Assembly: GCA_964428355.1 (NCBI GenBank)
Contig: CAYRYU010000003.1
Span: forward strand, 1-64,000
Origin: CAYRYU01 sp964428355
GTDB taxonomy: Bacteria > Muiribacteriota > Ozemobacteria > Ozemobacterales > Ozemobacteraceae
Reading direction: 5' to 3'
Length of the DNA: 64,000 nt
Of the stretch, positions 52,981 to 63,223 are shown piece after piece. The notes under the pieces are model-generated. The model saw only the letters and a list, made by a program, of their open reading frames with translations. It did no database searches and was not told where the DNA came from. The translations under genes and the position numbers were made by a program. The stretch's first letter is position 1. Each line of letters begins with the position of its first letter.

Positions 52981-53583
52981 CTACCGGTTGATCTGCCGAT
53001 TGAGCCGGGTGGGGAACAACTTCGTCCGGATCGTGAGTTCCTTCGACTTGATCCCGATCCGGCCCTGGCCGCCCATGATGAAATCGAGATCGACCCAGAG
53101 CTGGCGGACGCCGGAAGCCATTCCGGTTGCGCTGACCGTTTCGGCACCCAACTTCCAGGTCAGGGAAGCCACACGGTTGTTGACCAGGATCTTCTTTCCA
53201 CCAGTTCCCTGGACCCTCGAAATCGACCCACCCGTAGGCCTGGGCTCGTAGAAATACTCCACCGGCTCGATGTTCCCGTCGGTGTCCTTGTAGATGTTCA
53301 GCCGGAGTTTCTCGGGAGCGACGGCGATGGAATCCTTCCAGAAGGCGATGGGATCCTTGCTGGGGGAAACCGCGTTCACCATGTCGTGCCTGAGGGTCGC
53401 CAGGAACAGACCGCCTTCCTGGAGAACCACGATTGATTCCTCCCCCTTCGAAAACCCACGTCGGAATTGGGTCATGATGAAGATGATCCCTCCGATGACG
53501 AGAATCGCGATTCCGGCAACGACGAGGATTTCGACAACGGTCAACCCCTTGCGAGGGGACCGTCTTCCTTCAGTTCTGTTCAT
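52981..53583 (-). CDS. PilW/GspJ-like type IV prepilin
   Basis: The 200-residue product has the prepilin site RKG|LTVVEILVVAGIAILVI with Glu at +5. The body (LATLRHDMVNAV, LNIYKDTDGNIEPVEYFYEP) matches PilW/GspJ-type minor pilins, which often carry a Lxxx-DGN-E-V-Y strand pattern. Its start overlaps the preceding prepilin gene by 14 bases. It is the last gene of pilus set C. Confidence 0.78.
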   Translation of the reverse strand: MNRTEGRRSPRKGLTVVEILVVAGIAILVIGGIIFIMTQFRRGFSKGEESIVVLQEGGLFLATLRHDMVNAVSPSKDPIAFWKDSIAVAPEKLRLNIYKDTDGNIEPVEYFYEPRPTGGSISRVQGTGGKKILVNNRVASLTWKLGAETVSATGMASGVRQLWVDLDFIMGGQGRIGIKSKELTIRTKLFPTRLNRQINR

Positions 53584-54031
53584 TAGCCATCAGCGTTTTC
53601 AGGACCACGTCACGTGAGACGGACTTTTTGTCGCGCCCGAAAATCGAGATCGTTACCACGATCTTCTTGAACTTGAGCTTTCCGTCCTTCCGAAGCTCCG
53701 AAATGCTCAGGCGACGTTGGATTTCGGGGACGTCCGAGACCCGGAATTTCATGGGGCTCCCGTTCCCCATCGCCATCCCATCCTTGATCTTGGAATCGGA
53801 ATAGTCGCCGACCGGCACGAGTTCGAACGGGAGGGCCTGAAGCTGTTCGACGAGCTCGATCGCGGCGGTGTGGCCGATCAGCTCCTCGTTGGTCATCTGG
53901 ATCCCGCGGCTTCCGGCTCCGAAGGTGAAGATGATGGGTGACATGATCGCGCTGAGTATCCCGACTGCGACCATGATCTCCACCAGGGACAATCCGGTTC
54001 TGGCGGGGGGCGGACGGAGGGGCTCACTCAT
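53570..54031 (-). CDS. PilV/GspI-like type IV prepilin
   Basis: The 153-residue product starts MSEPLRPPPARTG|LSLVEIMVAVGILSAIM, a prepilin signal with Glu at +5. The following helix (HTAAIELVEQLQALPFE) is typical of PilV. The start at ATG 54031 overlaps the PilX-like gene by eight bases, and longer upstream readings are shadows of that gene. It is the second gene of set C. Confidence 0.78.
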   Translation of the reverse strand: MSEPLRPPPARTGLSLVEIMVAVGILSAIMSPIIFTFGAGSRGIQMTNEELIGHTAAIELVEQLQALPFELVPVGDYSDSKIKDGMAMGNGSPMKFRVSDVPEIQRRLSISELRKDGKLKFKKIVVTISIFGRDKKSVSRDVVLKTLMANEQN

Positions 54032-56135
54032 ACCAGAAGGAATCCTTTTTCTCCACGAATATCTTGTAGAAATTGTAGTATGAGGGTTTGGTTGGGTCCT
54101 GGGACTGGCGAAAGCGGATCGCCCCCCCGGGAAACCGTGAGTCGGCCGGCACATCGCTCACCGCAAGCGTTCCACAGAGATCGAACTTCGCGCTTGCTTT
54201 CAGTTCGGCCCTTGGGGCGGCAACGTTCAACTGGTTCGGTGCGGAGCTTTCGAACGAGACCGTACCTCCGTTCTGAAGGACGATCGTCAGCGTGTCGTTG
54301 GCGGATTTCATCTGGACACCCCTGAGGATGAGGTTTCCTTCCTTGAGGATGATCATTCCTCCCCCGCCGACCAGGAAAGGCGGGGTCTTCCCGCTGGGGG
54401 GAAGCACCAGATCGAGCTTTTCGGGGTTGGCGATCCTGACTATCCCGTTCAGTTGCAGAACCCCGGACTTGTCGGTGAAGGTCCGAAGGAACTCCGGGAT
54501 TGATGGGACCTCCTGCTGGATCCGGCTTTCGACGACCCTTACGAGAGCCGATGCCTCTGCGGCCCCCTCGTAGGCCACGATATCTCCGCGTTTCAAAAGG
54601 ATCTTGGTTCCCGGGTCTTCGGTCAGGATTATCTGCCTCGGGGGGAACTGGAGGGGAGGCCGGGCGTTCAGGACTTCGTGCATCGTGTTGTAGGAGCTGA
54701 CATATGGGATTTCGAGCATTCCGCTCATGATCTTCCGGTACTCGTTGAAGTCCTGGCAGATGAAGCCCGCTACAAGGGTGGGGCCTCCGAAGCGCCGACC
54801 CAGGAAATCCTTTATCTGGATCTTGTTGGGATCCCAGGCGGATTCTGGAATCGATTTGACGAGGTAGATCGGAGGAGGTTTCTGGGCGCCGAACATGGCC
54901 TGAACGTCAGAATCCTGGGGCGTGATCTCGAGGCTCGAGAACCTTGGAAACACAGACATCACCCTACCCACGACCTTGGTTCGTGATTGGTAGCCCTTCC
55001 TGGCCTCGCCGAACAGGTGGAGCATCGAGGATTTGGCTCCGTAAACGGATCTCTCACGTTCGGAAAGGATTCCGCCCTCGTACATCGCCTCGTTTTCCTT
55101 CCGGTCGCTCTTGTCGTGGAAACCTTCGAGGATGAATCCCTGGGCGAGGTTGTAGGTCACCTGGCGGTCGGTGGAAACCTCGTATTTGTCCCAGATCATG
55201 GTCAGTGGCATCGAAAAGGCGGCTGGAAGCAACCCCGGCGGAGGTTTGAACTTGATCACCTGGAAGTTGTTGGGATTGCTGACGTCATAGAAGTGGAAGA
55301 TCTCCCCCAGCGTTCCCGCGCCCGACATGATGTTCAGGCGAACCTTCCCTCCCCCCAGCCAGATCCAGCCACGTTCCTGGAAGACGTTGGCGTCGCCCTC
55401 ACCGGAGGTTGCCTCGGCCAGAGATTTGGGTTCGATCGAGTGCTCCGGCGTGTTGTGGTTGTAGCAGATCAGTGGCCTGGGGCCTTCCACGATATTGCTG
55501 TTGTAATCGTTCCTGATCATGTTGTAGCGGGCTTCCTGCCCCCGGTTCGCGTCTCGGACGTGAAGGGTGAATTTGGAAACGACCGGGGCGAGGCTGTTCC
55601 CCACCATCACTTTCCGGCGAACCGTGAGAACCCGCTGGATTCCCTTGTAGTCACCGGTCGATTCGATGGAGAGCCAGCCCCATTTCGCACCCGGATCGGC
55701 CCAACTTCCCGGATCGGTTTCGGTTTGGCGGAATCCGCGCAGCCAGACTTCGACCCGGACCGAGGCGTTCCGCTCGATCTCCTTGGCGAACATGTCGAGA
55801 TCGGCATTCCAGGTATCGTTCAGGTAGGGCATGAGGGAGGTGTCCTCTAGGGGTGCGGGAAGCGTGAGAAGACCCCGGAGAGTATCCGAATGGGCGGTTC
55901 CCAGGCCCGAAACCTCGAGGGAATCGCGGACGGTCCGGATCGAACTGTTGATTCCAGCCTCGGCCAGAAAGTGGGCCATCTCGCCGTAGGCCATCAGGTG
56001 GATATTCACGTTCTGCTGGGAAACGAGGTTGAAAAGAATGATTCCCAATAACACAAGTATGGCGCCGACGACCAGCACCAGCATCATGACGAAACCCGTT
56101 CGGGGCTTTCTTCCCGTCACACTTCCAGGTTTCAT
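54024..56135 (-). CDS. Large PilX-like pilus assembly protein
   Basis: The product is about 703 residues with an N-terminus of PilX type: PRTG|FVMMLVLVVGAILVLLGII, then MAHFLAEAGINSSIRTV, matching the YYLAEAG motif of the protein at 32296. The rest is a very large exported domain. Its C-terminal third contains Gly/Ala-spaced strands (GGMIILKEGNLILRGVQM, LTIVLQNGGTVSFESS) like a beta-helix. ATG 56135 is chosen; ATG 56156 is an alternative and neither has a strong SD. First gene of set C and divergent from the lipocalin-like gene. Confidence 0.68.
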   Translation of the reverse strand: MKPGSVTGRKPRTGFVMMLVLVVGAILVLLGIILFNLVSQQNVNIHLMAYGEMAHFLAEAGINSSIRTVRDSLEVSGLGTAHSDTLRGLLTLPAPLEDTSLMPYLNDTWNADLDMFAKEIERNASVRVEVWLRGFRQTETDPGSWADPGAKWGWLSIESTGDYKGIQRVLTVRRKVMVGNSLAPVVSKFTLHVRDANRGQEARYNMIRNDYNSNIVEGPRPLICYNHNTPEHSIEPKSLAEATSGEGDANVFQERGWIWLGGGKVRLNIMSGAGTLGEIFHFYDVSNPNNFQVIKFKPPPGLLPAAFSMPLTMIWDKYEVSTDRQVTYNLAQGFILEGFHDKSDRKENEAMYEGGILSERERSVYGAKSSMLHLFGEARKGYQSRTKVVGRVMSVFPRFSSLEITPQDSDVQAMFGAQKPPPIYLVKSIPESAWDPNKIQIKDFLGRRFGGPTLVAGFICQDFNEYRKIMSGMLEIPYVSSYNTMHEVLNARPPLQFPPRQIILTEDPGTKILLKRGDIVAYEGAAEASALVRVVESRIQQEVPSIPEFLRTFTDKSGVLQLNGIVRIANPEKLDLVLPPSGKTPPFLVGGGGMIILKEGNLILRGVQMKSANDTLTIVLQNGGTVSFESSAPNQLNVAAPRAELKASAKFDLCGTLAVSDVPADSRFPGGAIRFRQSQDPTKPSYYNFYKIFVEKKDSFWYE

Positions 56136-56349
56136 GTCGGTTTTTCGGAGAAGCATGAAGGCATTGGTTCTTTCAGTATCCACCAAAATCACATTTCCTG
56201 GCAACTCCGGAAAAACATACGCAGGAGACAGAAGCCGGGGTTCGACGGCAAGCTCGATTGCCGGCATGAGGTTGTTACGGGAAGGTGAAGAGAGTATCAT
56301 GAGGCGGTTTTCGACTCCTGAAGAGGCGCAGGATGGAAGGGGAAGAACC

Positions 56350-56820
56350 ATGAAACCCGAGCGACTGATCGGCTGTTCCGTCCTGCTCGGGATTGGAGTG
56401 GTCGTCCTGGTCGTCTTCCACTACGGATGTTGGGGAAACCCCGACCGGGACCTGGTTGGAAGGTGGGGAAACTTCCGCCTGGACGGCAAACGATTCGGGG
56501 ACTGCACCTATACCTTCGCCTGCGACGGCACATTCATGGCGACAAGCGGGGAAATCACCACGCGCGGAAGCTATCGAACCCAAAGGGAAGGGGAAAAACG
56601 GATCCTTTTCATCCGCAACAAGTTCGTGAACGATCCCGACCTCCAGGAAATTTTCTCGGACGGGCCTTCTTCGGTTGGAGAACTTTTCCGGATCGAGGGA
56701 AAACACCTTACGGTCAAAGTGACCCGCTTCATTCGGGGAAGACCGCGACCCCAACTTCCTCCAGCCCGGGATTTCGCTCCCGACCCGGAATACAGCCTTC
56801 TGGAAATGGACCGACTCTGA
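56350..56820 (+). CDS. Small membrane-anchored lipocalin-like protein
   Basis: The 156-residue product has an N-terminal hydrophobic segment (LIGCSVLLGIGVVVLVVFHY) with Cys27 close behind, so it could be a signal anchor or an atypical lipoprotein. The exported part starts DRDLVGRWGNFRLDGKRFGD and continues with alternating strands (YTFACDGTFMAT, GSYRTQREGEKRILFI), the GxW-then-strands pattern of lipocalin-like DUFs. SD GGGGAAG precedes ATG 56350. It is 94 bases upstream of the giant cyclase gene in the same orientation and may share its transcript. Confidence 0.6.
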   Translation: MKPERLIGCSVLLGIGVVVLVVFHYGCWGNPDRDLVGRWGNFRLDGKRFGDCTYTFACDGTFMATSGEITTRGSYRTQREGEKRILFIRNKFVNDPDLQEIFSDGPSSVGELFRIEGKHLTVKVTRFIRGRPRPQLPPARDFAPDPEYSLLEMDRL

Positions 56821-56914
56821 CCGTGCCCGGTGTCATGCACCGGGTCCCTGGGCCGGGAAAGACCGTTTCTTCGGGAAATGAATCGATGCCTATCCTTTGC
56901 CGTGGTCTGTTATC

Positions 56915-59900
56915 ATGGTGCCCGAAATGAAAGAGAGAGGAAACCCTCAGCCCCGAAACTCCTGGTGGAGAGGATTGATTCTTCCCATTTTCCTCACCCT
57001 CTTTCCCCTTTTCGTACTTTCCTTCCAGGCCCGTCGGAAAGCGGAAGAGAACGAATTCCGAGAGGGAACCGGATGGCTGGAGACCAGCGAGCCGCTTTTG
57101 CGGCACCTCCAGCGTGCGGCTTCCCCGAAGTTCTGGTGCGAGGAATACATCCGGAGGTTCCGGACGCGAGTGGGAAAGCTCCTTTCCGAAAGTTCCCCAA
57201 AAGGAGTCCGCCAACCCAGGTTAGGGGAATTCCAGGAGGCGGTCAACCGGGCGATCGCGATGGGCCCCGTGATCGACGGATGGGAGCCCCCAAAGCTCTG
57301 GGTTTTCCATTTCCCGGGGTCGCCGGGAGAGAAGACGGCCCAACCGTGCCGTGGGCAGGGACTTCAAAACTCCTATCTGAACCATTTTGGAAAGGGGCTC
57401 GTCGAGATCCGGAACGGAATTTTCTCCAGGAGCGGAAACTCCGGGGGAGAAAGGCTTTCTTCCTGGATCAGGGGAACCTTCGGCCCCGGGTGCTCCGGGG
57501 GCCTGTTCTCGAGGGAGTTCCGGGGTTGCGCCTTTCCCGTGATCTTCTTCCGGGAATACGGAATCCTCGTCTGGGAGATGTTCCTTTTTAGGGGAAAGCC
57601 TGTCGGAGGTCTTCTGGCAGTTTTTCCCGGGGGTCCGGGAAGGGAAAGGAAGGCTTTGGAAACCTGCATGAAAAGATGGCAGGAAGACTTCTGCCCTCGG
57701 GGAGCCTGGCCCGGGTTAATCCCATTCCCCAGGAACGAAAGGCCTTTTTCCGCGGCCCCCATGCTTCATCCCAATCTTCCAGGTTCTCCGGCCTGGGGTA
57801 GGATGAAATCGCTTTTGGGGCGGATGGGCCTCTCTATCGCCCCCCGAACGCAGAAGGAATGGTATCGCCCGGAAAATGGCATCACCCTCGATTACTGCCG
57901 GGAATTCTTCGGGATGGTCCGGCTCCCGGGCGAACTTGTCGGCCGCCCGATCGATCTGGGAGAGGGTTTTTGGGGACGGGTCTTTCCACTTCCCGAGGCG
58001 ACCCATAGGTTCGGAATCCTGATTGGAAAGATGGCACCGAGTGAGATTTCCTGGGAGGAACTGGGCGTATCGATGGGCCTTCCGATATGGGGCTTCGCCT
58101 GGGCAATGCTGCTGGTCAGGTTTTTCCTCTTTGGCCGTCTTCCCGAAATGCGGGTGGAACAGCAACTGGCATTTTGGTTCCTGTTGTTGCTCGCCGGACC
58201 GATGATCTTCATCCTCAGCAACAGTGAAGCACATTTCCAGGAAGTCTCCGCTACGCTGCGGGAAGCCGGGGGACAAAGGCTTTCCGGACTTATCCGCGAA
58301 CTCGAGGGGGAGTTCAAACGGATCGATGAGTCATACATCCTGGGATGCCGCCAGGCCATTTCCCAAAGTGGGTTCGAGAAGTTTCTCCTTGGGAGGTTCG
58401 AAAAATGCCCGGAGAATGAGCGAAAAGTGGAAATGGGATTGCTATTCAACCGTCTTGTCGGGGATGGTCTGGCGCCGCTTTACATCGGTGTTATGGGAGT
58501 GGGCAGACCATCCCTGTCGTTCGTCCCCGAAGGAGTCGATCCAACCCAGGCCCGGACTATCGAGAATGCGATCGGGGGATACTTCCGGAAGTTGGCCCGG
58601 CCCGATGGGTCCGGCCAGGCTCCGCGGGGAAAGGCCACGGGGACGGCACCCATTTCGGGAACGGGATTGGGCGGTATTCTGGGAGAGTTCGAGGAAATCG
58701 GGGAAGGAGCTTTTTCGGAGGGAGATTACCCTGTCGCACAGTTCAGGAGCGGAAACCGGATCCTTTCCCACTTCCACAAGGCGGTTCATCTCGCGACCCA
58801 TACGGAGTTCGTGATCTCCGTAATCTGGGACCAGAATGAAGCTTTCCAGAAGAGGCTTGGGATCCTTGGGCCATCACTTTCACAGAGAGAAAGTGTGCAA
58901 TTGGGGGTTTTCCGGAAGGAAGGAACGGTTTTCCATCTTCCTCCTGGTTTCCGGGGGTTTGGGTTCCCCGCCGGAATACCTGACTACTCGATACCTGGAA
59001 AGAACCTTTTCACCGATCGGCGGACCGGGAGTTTGAACATCCTCCAGCGCAGCAGAAAGTCCCCGGAATTCGTTTTCTGGATCAGGGAACCAGGCTTCGA
59101 AAAGTTGCTTCGGAGTCGCCTGGGGACGGAAAAGGCCCGAATCGTCGTTTCCCTCCTGGGGTCTTTCCTCGGGGTTTTCTTGATCTGGGCGGCTCTGAGA
59201 AGATGGCTCACCGACCCGATCGTGGAGATGACCGAGAACCTCCGGAGAATCGCTTCTGGGAATCTGGAATCCAAAATCCCGTTCCACGACCGGAATGAAC
59301 TGGGAAGAGCCGGAAGGACCCTCGATTCGATGCGCCGGTGGTTGATCGAGCGTATGAAGTTGAGCCGGTTCGTCGCACCGCAGGTTTTGGAAGCCGTGGC
59401 GGGCCAGGGCCCCTCGGTTCCCGGAGAAGCCGAGTTCCGGCAAGCGGTCGTGCTGGTCTCCGACATCAGGGACTTCACCACCCTTTCGGAACGTCACGCG
59501 CCGGAAAGGATTTTCCGTTTTCTCAACGAGCACCGGGCGATAATGCTCGGACCGATCCAGAAGGCCGGGGGTATAGTGGACAGGTTCGTCGGAGACGCCA
59601 TCCAGGCCGTTTTCTACGAAAAACCCGGAGAGTCCCCTCTGTCTGCGGCCCTCGAAGCTGCCCGGGAGATGGTCAGAGCCCAGAATGCTTTCAGCGAAAG
59701 GCGTTCGAGCGAGGGGTCCTTCCCCTACCGGATCGGTGTTGGCCTGGCATACGGAAAAGTCCTGACCGGGGTCGTGGGTGATCCGGGGGTGCGTTTGGAC
59801 TTCTCCGTTCTGGGGGAAACCGTCCAGGAAGCAGCCGACCTCGAGGCTGCCTCGAAAGGGGGAGTCTCGACCCGGATCGTCTGCTCCCGGGAGTTCCTGG

Positions 59901-62900
59901 GGGCCGTTCCAGACTGCTGTGGTTTCGAACCCGTGACGGGCCGGGATGAAGCCTGGGAACTTTTCGACCCCGCATTTTCCTCTTCCATTCCGGCCATTTC
60001 CGGTACCTCGCTAGGTCCGGCGGTTGAACTCGATGGATCGGATAGCGGAAGTGGGACCGGACACGGGAATACCTCCAGGAGCACCTGGTCATCAATCCAG
60101 TCTGCAGGGCAGATTTCCCCTTCCCGAATCCCCGAGGGCCGGCCTGCATTCATGGCTTTTTTGCGTGATCGGGCGGGTCCGGTACTGGTCTGGGGGGTCA
60201 TCCTTGGCCTGTTCAGCCAGTTCCGGAACCGGCTTTCCGGATCCTGGGAGGGGAACCAGAGGATCCTTAGCCGGTTTCAACTCCAACAGGATCTCCAACT
60301 CGTCGAAACCCCTGTCGACTGCCCCCTCCAGGTTTCGTCGGAGTTGCGGCGAATCCTTCGGGAGGAAGGTGGTCGGCAGTCCTCAGAAAAAGGCCCCTCA
60401 TCCGACGGGGAGCATCTGGATTCCGTCGGCAAAAGGCTGGAAGAGTTCCTTCGGGGTTTCCCGAACGCGAGTGGCTTTCTTTTCGAGAGGCGGAAGGATG
60501 CAGCCACATTTTCCGGAATCGTGGATGTCGGGTCAAACCGGCTCCACTCCTCGTTCGGCGTGGGTTTGGAGGTTGACCGAAGTGACCTCGAAAACCTCGT
60601 AACCTCTCTTGAAGCGCATGCATTCAATCTTCCGATGTCCCACGCCCTGGCTAACTGGAGTGAAGCAAGATGCCCCTCCTTTCTCCAAGCACCTGGAAGC
60701 AACCTGGGGACCTTTTCCAAGGTCTGTTTCGGACAGCTGGTCAAATTCCAGCTCCGGGGCGAATGGAAATTCCTCTATTGGGAGCCATTGGTCCTCCAGG
60801 AATTCTGGGAAGACCCCCGTTCCCAGGCCAGGGATCCCAACGATCTCTGGGGATGGGACCGGAACTTCCTTCGTTGCCGGGCGGGTTATGCAGTGCTGAT
60901 TTTCGACCCAAGCGACCTTGGCGAACGGTCCGGTGTGGAGAGCCTGATCCGGAACCTGAGAAGAAACGGAACCGAGGCACTTTTCCAGGAGGAGGGAACC
61001 TCGGGGAAACCATTCGGCTCAACGGTTCTCGCCAGGAACGACGGATTGCTTTCCAGACTCCAGGCGGGAGAAAAAAAAGAGAAAGTCGACGGATGGGAGT
61101 GGAGTGGTTCGAGGGCTTTCCAGGGCGGCCACTATCGGTTCCTCCTAGCCCGGCGGATCGGAGGGGAGGAGAATCCCTATCTGCTCTGGGAGGGGGTTTT
61201 GAATGCCTTCCTCTTCGTCTGGGGCGTGGGGGGAGCCTGCATCCTTTCCCGCCTTTTCCTGGCCGGAGGAAAACAATTCCTTTCGCTGCGGTTCTCGCTT
61301 CCCATGGTTTTTCTCCTCGCGATCGTTCCTATCCTCGGTCAGGCGGTTCTGACGGGCGAGGAATGGGCGGTTGAACATCAGCACAGGCTTCTCATGAGAT
61401 CCAGGGAGTCCGCGCTCGGACATTTCAAAAGCATAGAGGAGTTCGCCCGAATGGTTTCGGCCTGGCAGGCCGGCCTTCTTTCGGGGACGTGCAACCACAG
61501 GAACCTCCGGGAGGCTCTCGAGAATGACCGGAGGACCGGTGGGACCGGTACCGAAAGGGAGCTAGAGAAGACAGGAGACCTGCTTTTCAGGTCAGGCTTG
61601 TATGCTCAGGGAATCATGGTTGGAGGCATGGGGGAGTTCCTGCGGTTATTCACCCCGGGAAAGAACGACAAAAACCTGCTTCTGGAAATGATCAGCCGCC
61701 TGGTCTGCCAGGGTCTCGGACTGCTCTCCCGGGAGGAAGCCGGCTCCGATACCGATCCCGGCCAACGAAGGGTTTTCATCGACGCGCAGATCGAGGAAAT
61801 ACGACGGGCTCTCGAGGGAGTGATCCCTCCCGATTTGCTGGCAGCCACGGCCCATTCTCCCGAGTTGAGATTCACCATCCGGTTCGGGACCAACAGTTTG
61901 ACTTTCTTCCTCAAGCACCTGGTCTTCCGGGGAAAACCGAACTACGTTTTTCATTGCACCATCGATACCCGATGTCTCGCTTTCCAGATTCTGGCAACAC
62001 CAGGCCTCGTTTCATCCGGAACCGAGACGGAGTTTCAGCCGTTGCGGATTTCGGAAGGGCGGAGAATGCCATGCCTGGCTTTCGTTCCCCCATTTTTCTG
62101 CCCTATCACGAGGGAAAATGATCGCGATCTGTCTCCGGTTTTCGTTGCGGCGGAAACGAAAGCGGCGGAATCATCTGCCTTGTCGGAATTTCTCGAGGAA
62201 CCCGTCTTCCGGACGATCGGCAACGGGGCCCGGACACTGCAGATCGTAAGCCAATCCTGCCCTGAACTTGGAAACCTTTTCCTGACGCTGACCACCCCGG
62301 TGGGCCGGATCCTGGAACGATTCGGGTCGCTCAATCTCTGGCAACGGACTTTCAACCTCATCACCCTGCTCATCTGCTTTCTCCTGGCGACGGTCGTAGC
62401 GTCACGCTTCCTCGAACCCGTGATCGAACTGGGACAAGCTTCCGAGGAGGTCATGCACGAGAACTTCAGGGTTTCGCTCCCGACGGGAAGAGGGGATGAG
62501 TTCGGGAACCTCGCGACCGCATTCAATTCGATGGTGGAAGGGGTTCGGGAGGGACGCCTTTTGCGCCGGTTCGTTTCGGTCTCGGCAACCGCCGCCGCCG
62601 CGGATGCGGGGCAGGAGGAAGCCGCCGGCAGGGGTGAGATGGTTACCATGGTCGTCCTCTTCGCCGGCCTCAAGGGGTTCAAGGAACTTGTGCACGGCTC
62701 CGAACCCCGGGGACTGGTTCATGAGTTGAACCGGCACCTGGAGACGATGTCCAGGGAGATCCTGAGCCGGGGGGGGGACATCGACAAGTTCATCGGGGAC
62801 AAGATCCTGGCGGTGTTCGACCCACGCAGGATCAGGAAACCCGGCCGCGCCTTGACCGCAGCACTGGAAGCAGCCGCGGGGATGAAGGCCTGTTTCGGAC

Positions 62901-63208
62901 AAATGGGTTTGAAGATCCCGGTCGATCTGGGGATCGGAATGGTGGCAGGTCCCGTCCTTTCGGGAATCATCGGAACTCCCGGAACCCGGCTGGAGTTCAC
63001 CGTGATCGGGGACACCGTCAACCTCGCGGCAAGACTTTGTGAGCTCGCCCTGAAACAGAATGAAGCCGGAACGCTCGTGGAAGCCGGATTGATCGAAAGC
63101 CTCCGGAACTGCGGGGAAGGCCTGGAAATGGTTGGAAGATTCTCCCCCTTCGGGGACGTGGCGATAAAGGGGAAGTCCGGTCTGATCAGGGTCTTTCGGT
63201 TTTCCTGA
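56915..63208 (+). CDS. Tandem membrane-bound class III nucleotide cyclase with complementary C1/C2-like catalytic domains
   Basis: The product is about 2,097 residues built from two similar halves: membrane helix, exported domain, two helices, second exported domain, helix, HAMP, cyclase. Helices lie near 20-37, 388-434 and 742-764, then 1087-1104, 1422-1480 and 1812-1832. Cyclase 1 keeps both metal Asp (D850, codon 59462; D894, codon 59594) but has Arg for the purine Lys, Ser964, Gln971 for Asn and Asp975 for Arg (GETVQEAADLE). Cyclase 2 has Gly1918 for the first metal Asp (FAGLKGF) but keeps Lys1958, Thr2029, Asn2036 and Arg2040 (GDTVNLAARL). One composite active site per chain is predicted; Lys/Thr favour ATP. 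The start is uncertain (ATG 56915, 56927 or TTG 56897). Confidence 0.88.
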   Translation: MVPEMKERGNPQPRNSWWRGLILPIFLTLFPLFVLSFQARRKAEENEFREGTGWLETSEPLLRHLQRAASPKFWCEEYIRRFRTRVGKLLSESSPKGVRQPRLGEFQEAVNRAIAMGPVIDGWEPPKLWVFHFPGSPGEKTAQPCRGQGLQNSYLNHFGKGLVEIRNGIFSRSGNSGGERLSSWIRGTFGPGCSGGLFSREFRGCAFPVIFFREYGILVWEMFLFRGKPVGGLLAVFPGGPGRERKALETCMKRWQEDFCPRGAWPGLIPFPRNERPFSAAPMLHPNLPGSPAWGRMKSLLGRMGLSIAPRTQKEWYRPENGITLDYCREFFGMVRLPGELVGRPIDLGEGFWGRVFPLPEATHRFGILIGKMAPSEISWEELGVSMGLPIWGFAWAMLLVRFFLFGRLPEMRVEQQLAFWFLLLLAGPMIFILSNSEAHFQEVSATLREAGGQRLSGLIRELEGEFKRIDESYILGCRQAISQSGFEKFLLGRFEKCPENERKVEMGLLFNRLVGDGLAPLYIGVMGVGRPSLSFVPEGVDPTQARTIENAIGGYFRKLARPDGSGQAPRGKATGTAPISGTGLGGILGEFEEIGEGAFSEGDYPVAQFRSGNRILSHFHKAVHLATHTEFVISVIWDQNEAFQKRLGILGPSLSQRESVQLGVFRKEGTVFHLPPGFRGFGFPAGIPDYSIPGKNLFTDRRTGSLNILQRSRKSPEFVFWIREPGFEKLLRSRLGTEKARIVVSLLGSFLGVFLIWAALRRWLTDPIVEMTENLRRIASGNLESKIPFHDRNELGRAGRTLDSMRRWLIERMKLSRFVAPQVLEAVAGQGPSVPGEAEFRQAVVLVSDIRDFTTLSERHAPERIFRFLNEHRAIMLGPIQKAGGIVDRFVGDAIQAVFYEKPGESPLSAALEAAREMVRAQNAFSERRSSEGSFPYRIGVGLAYGKVLTGVVGDPGVRLDFSVLGETVQEAADLEAASKGGVSTRIVCSREFLGAVPDCCGFEPVTGRDEAWELFDPAFSSSIPAISGTSLGPAVELDGSDSGSGTGHGNTSRSTWSSIQSAGQISPSRIPEGRPAFMAFLRDRAGPVLVWGVILGLFSQFRNRLSGSWEGNQRILSRFQLQQDLQLVETPVDCPLQVSSELRRILREEGGRQSSEKGPSSDGEHLDSVGKRLEEFLRGFPNASGFLFERRKDAATFSGIVDVGSNRLHSSFGVGLEVDRSDLENLVTSLEAHAFNLPMSHALANWSEARCPSFLQAPGSNLGTFSKVCFGQLVKFQLRGEWKFLYWEPLVLQEFWEDPRSQARDPNDLWGWDRNFLRCRAGYAVLIFDPSDLGERSGVESLIRNLRRNGTEALFQEEGTSGKPFGSTVLARNDGLLSRLQAGEKKEKVDGWEWSGSRAFQGGHYRFLLARRIGGEENPYLLWEGVLNAFLFVWGVGGACILSRLFLAGGKQFLSLRFSLPMVFLLAIVPILGQAVLTGEEWAVEHQHRLLMRSRESALGHFKSIEEFARMVSAWQAGLLSGTCNHRNLREALENDRRTGGTGTERELEKTGDLLFRSGLYAQGIMVGGMGEFLRLFTPGKNDKNLLLEMISRLVCQGLGLLSREEAGSDTDPGQRRVFIDAQIEEIRRALEGVIPPDLLAATAHSPELRFTIRFGTNSLTFFLKHLVFRGKPNYVFHCTIDTRCLAFQILATPGLVSSGTETEFQPLRISEGRRMPCLAFVPPFFCPITRENDRDLSPVFVAAETKAAESSALSEFLEEPVFRTIGNGARTLQIVSQSCPELGNLFLTLTTPVGRILERFGSLNLWQRTFNLITLLICFLLATVVASRFLEPVIELGQASEEVMHENFRVSLPTGRGDEFGNLATAFNSMVEGVREGRLLRRFVSVSATAAAADAGQEEAAGRGEMVTMVVLFAGLKGFKELVHGSEPRGLVHELNRHLETMSREILSRGGDIDKFIGDKILAVFDPRRIRKPGRALTAALEAAAGMKACFGQMGLKIPVDLGIGMVAGPVLSGIIGTPGTRLEFTVIGDTVNLAARLCELALKQNEAGTLVEAGLIESLRNCGEGLEMVGRFSPFGDVAIKGKSGLIRVFRFS

Positions 63209-63223
63209 CCTTTTCCGCTTCGG

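Noticed and set aside
59300..59960. First cyclase domain taken as a simple inactive pseudo-domain.
   Set aside because: Both metal-binding Asp are kept with correct spacing and complement the losses in the second domain, so it is better read as a C1-like half-site.
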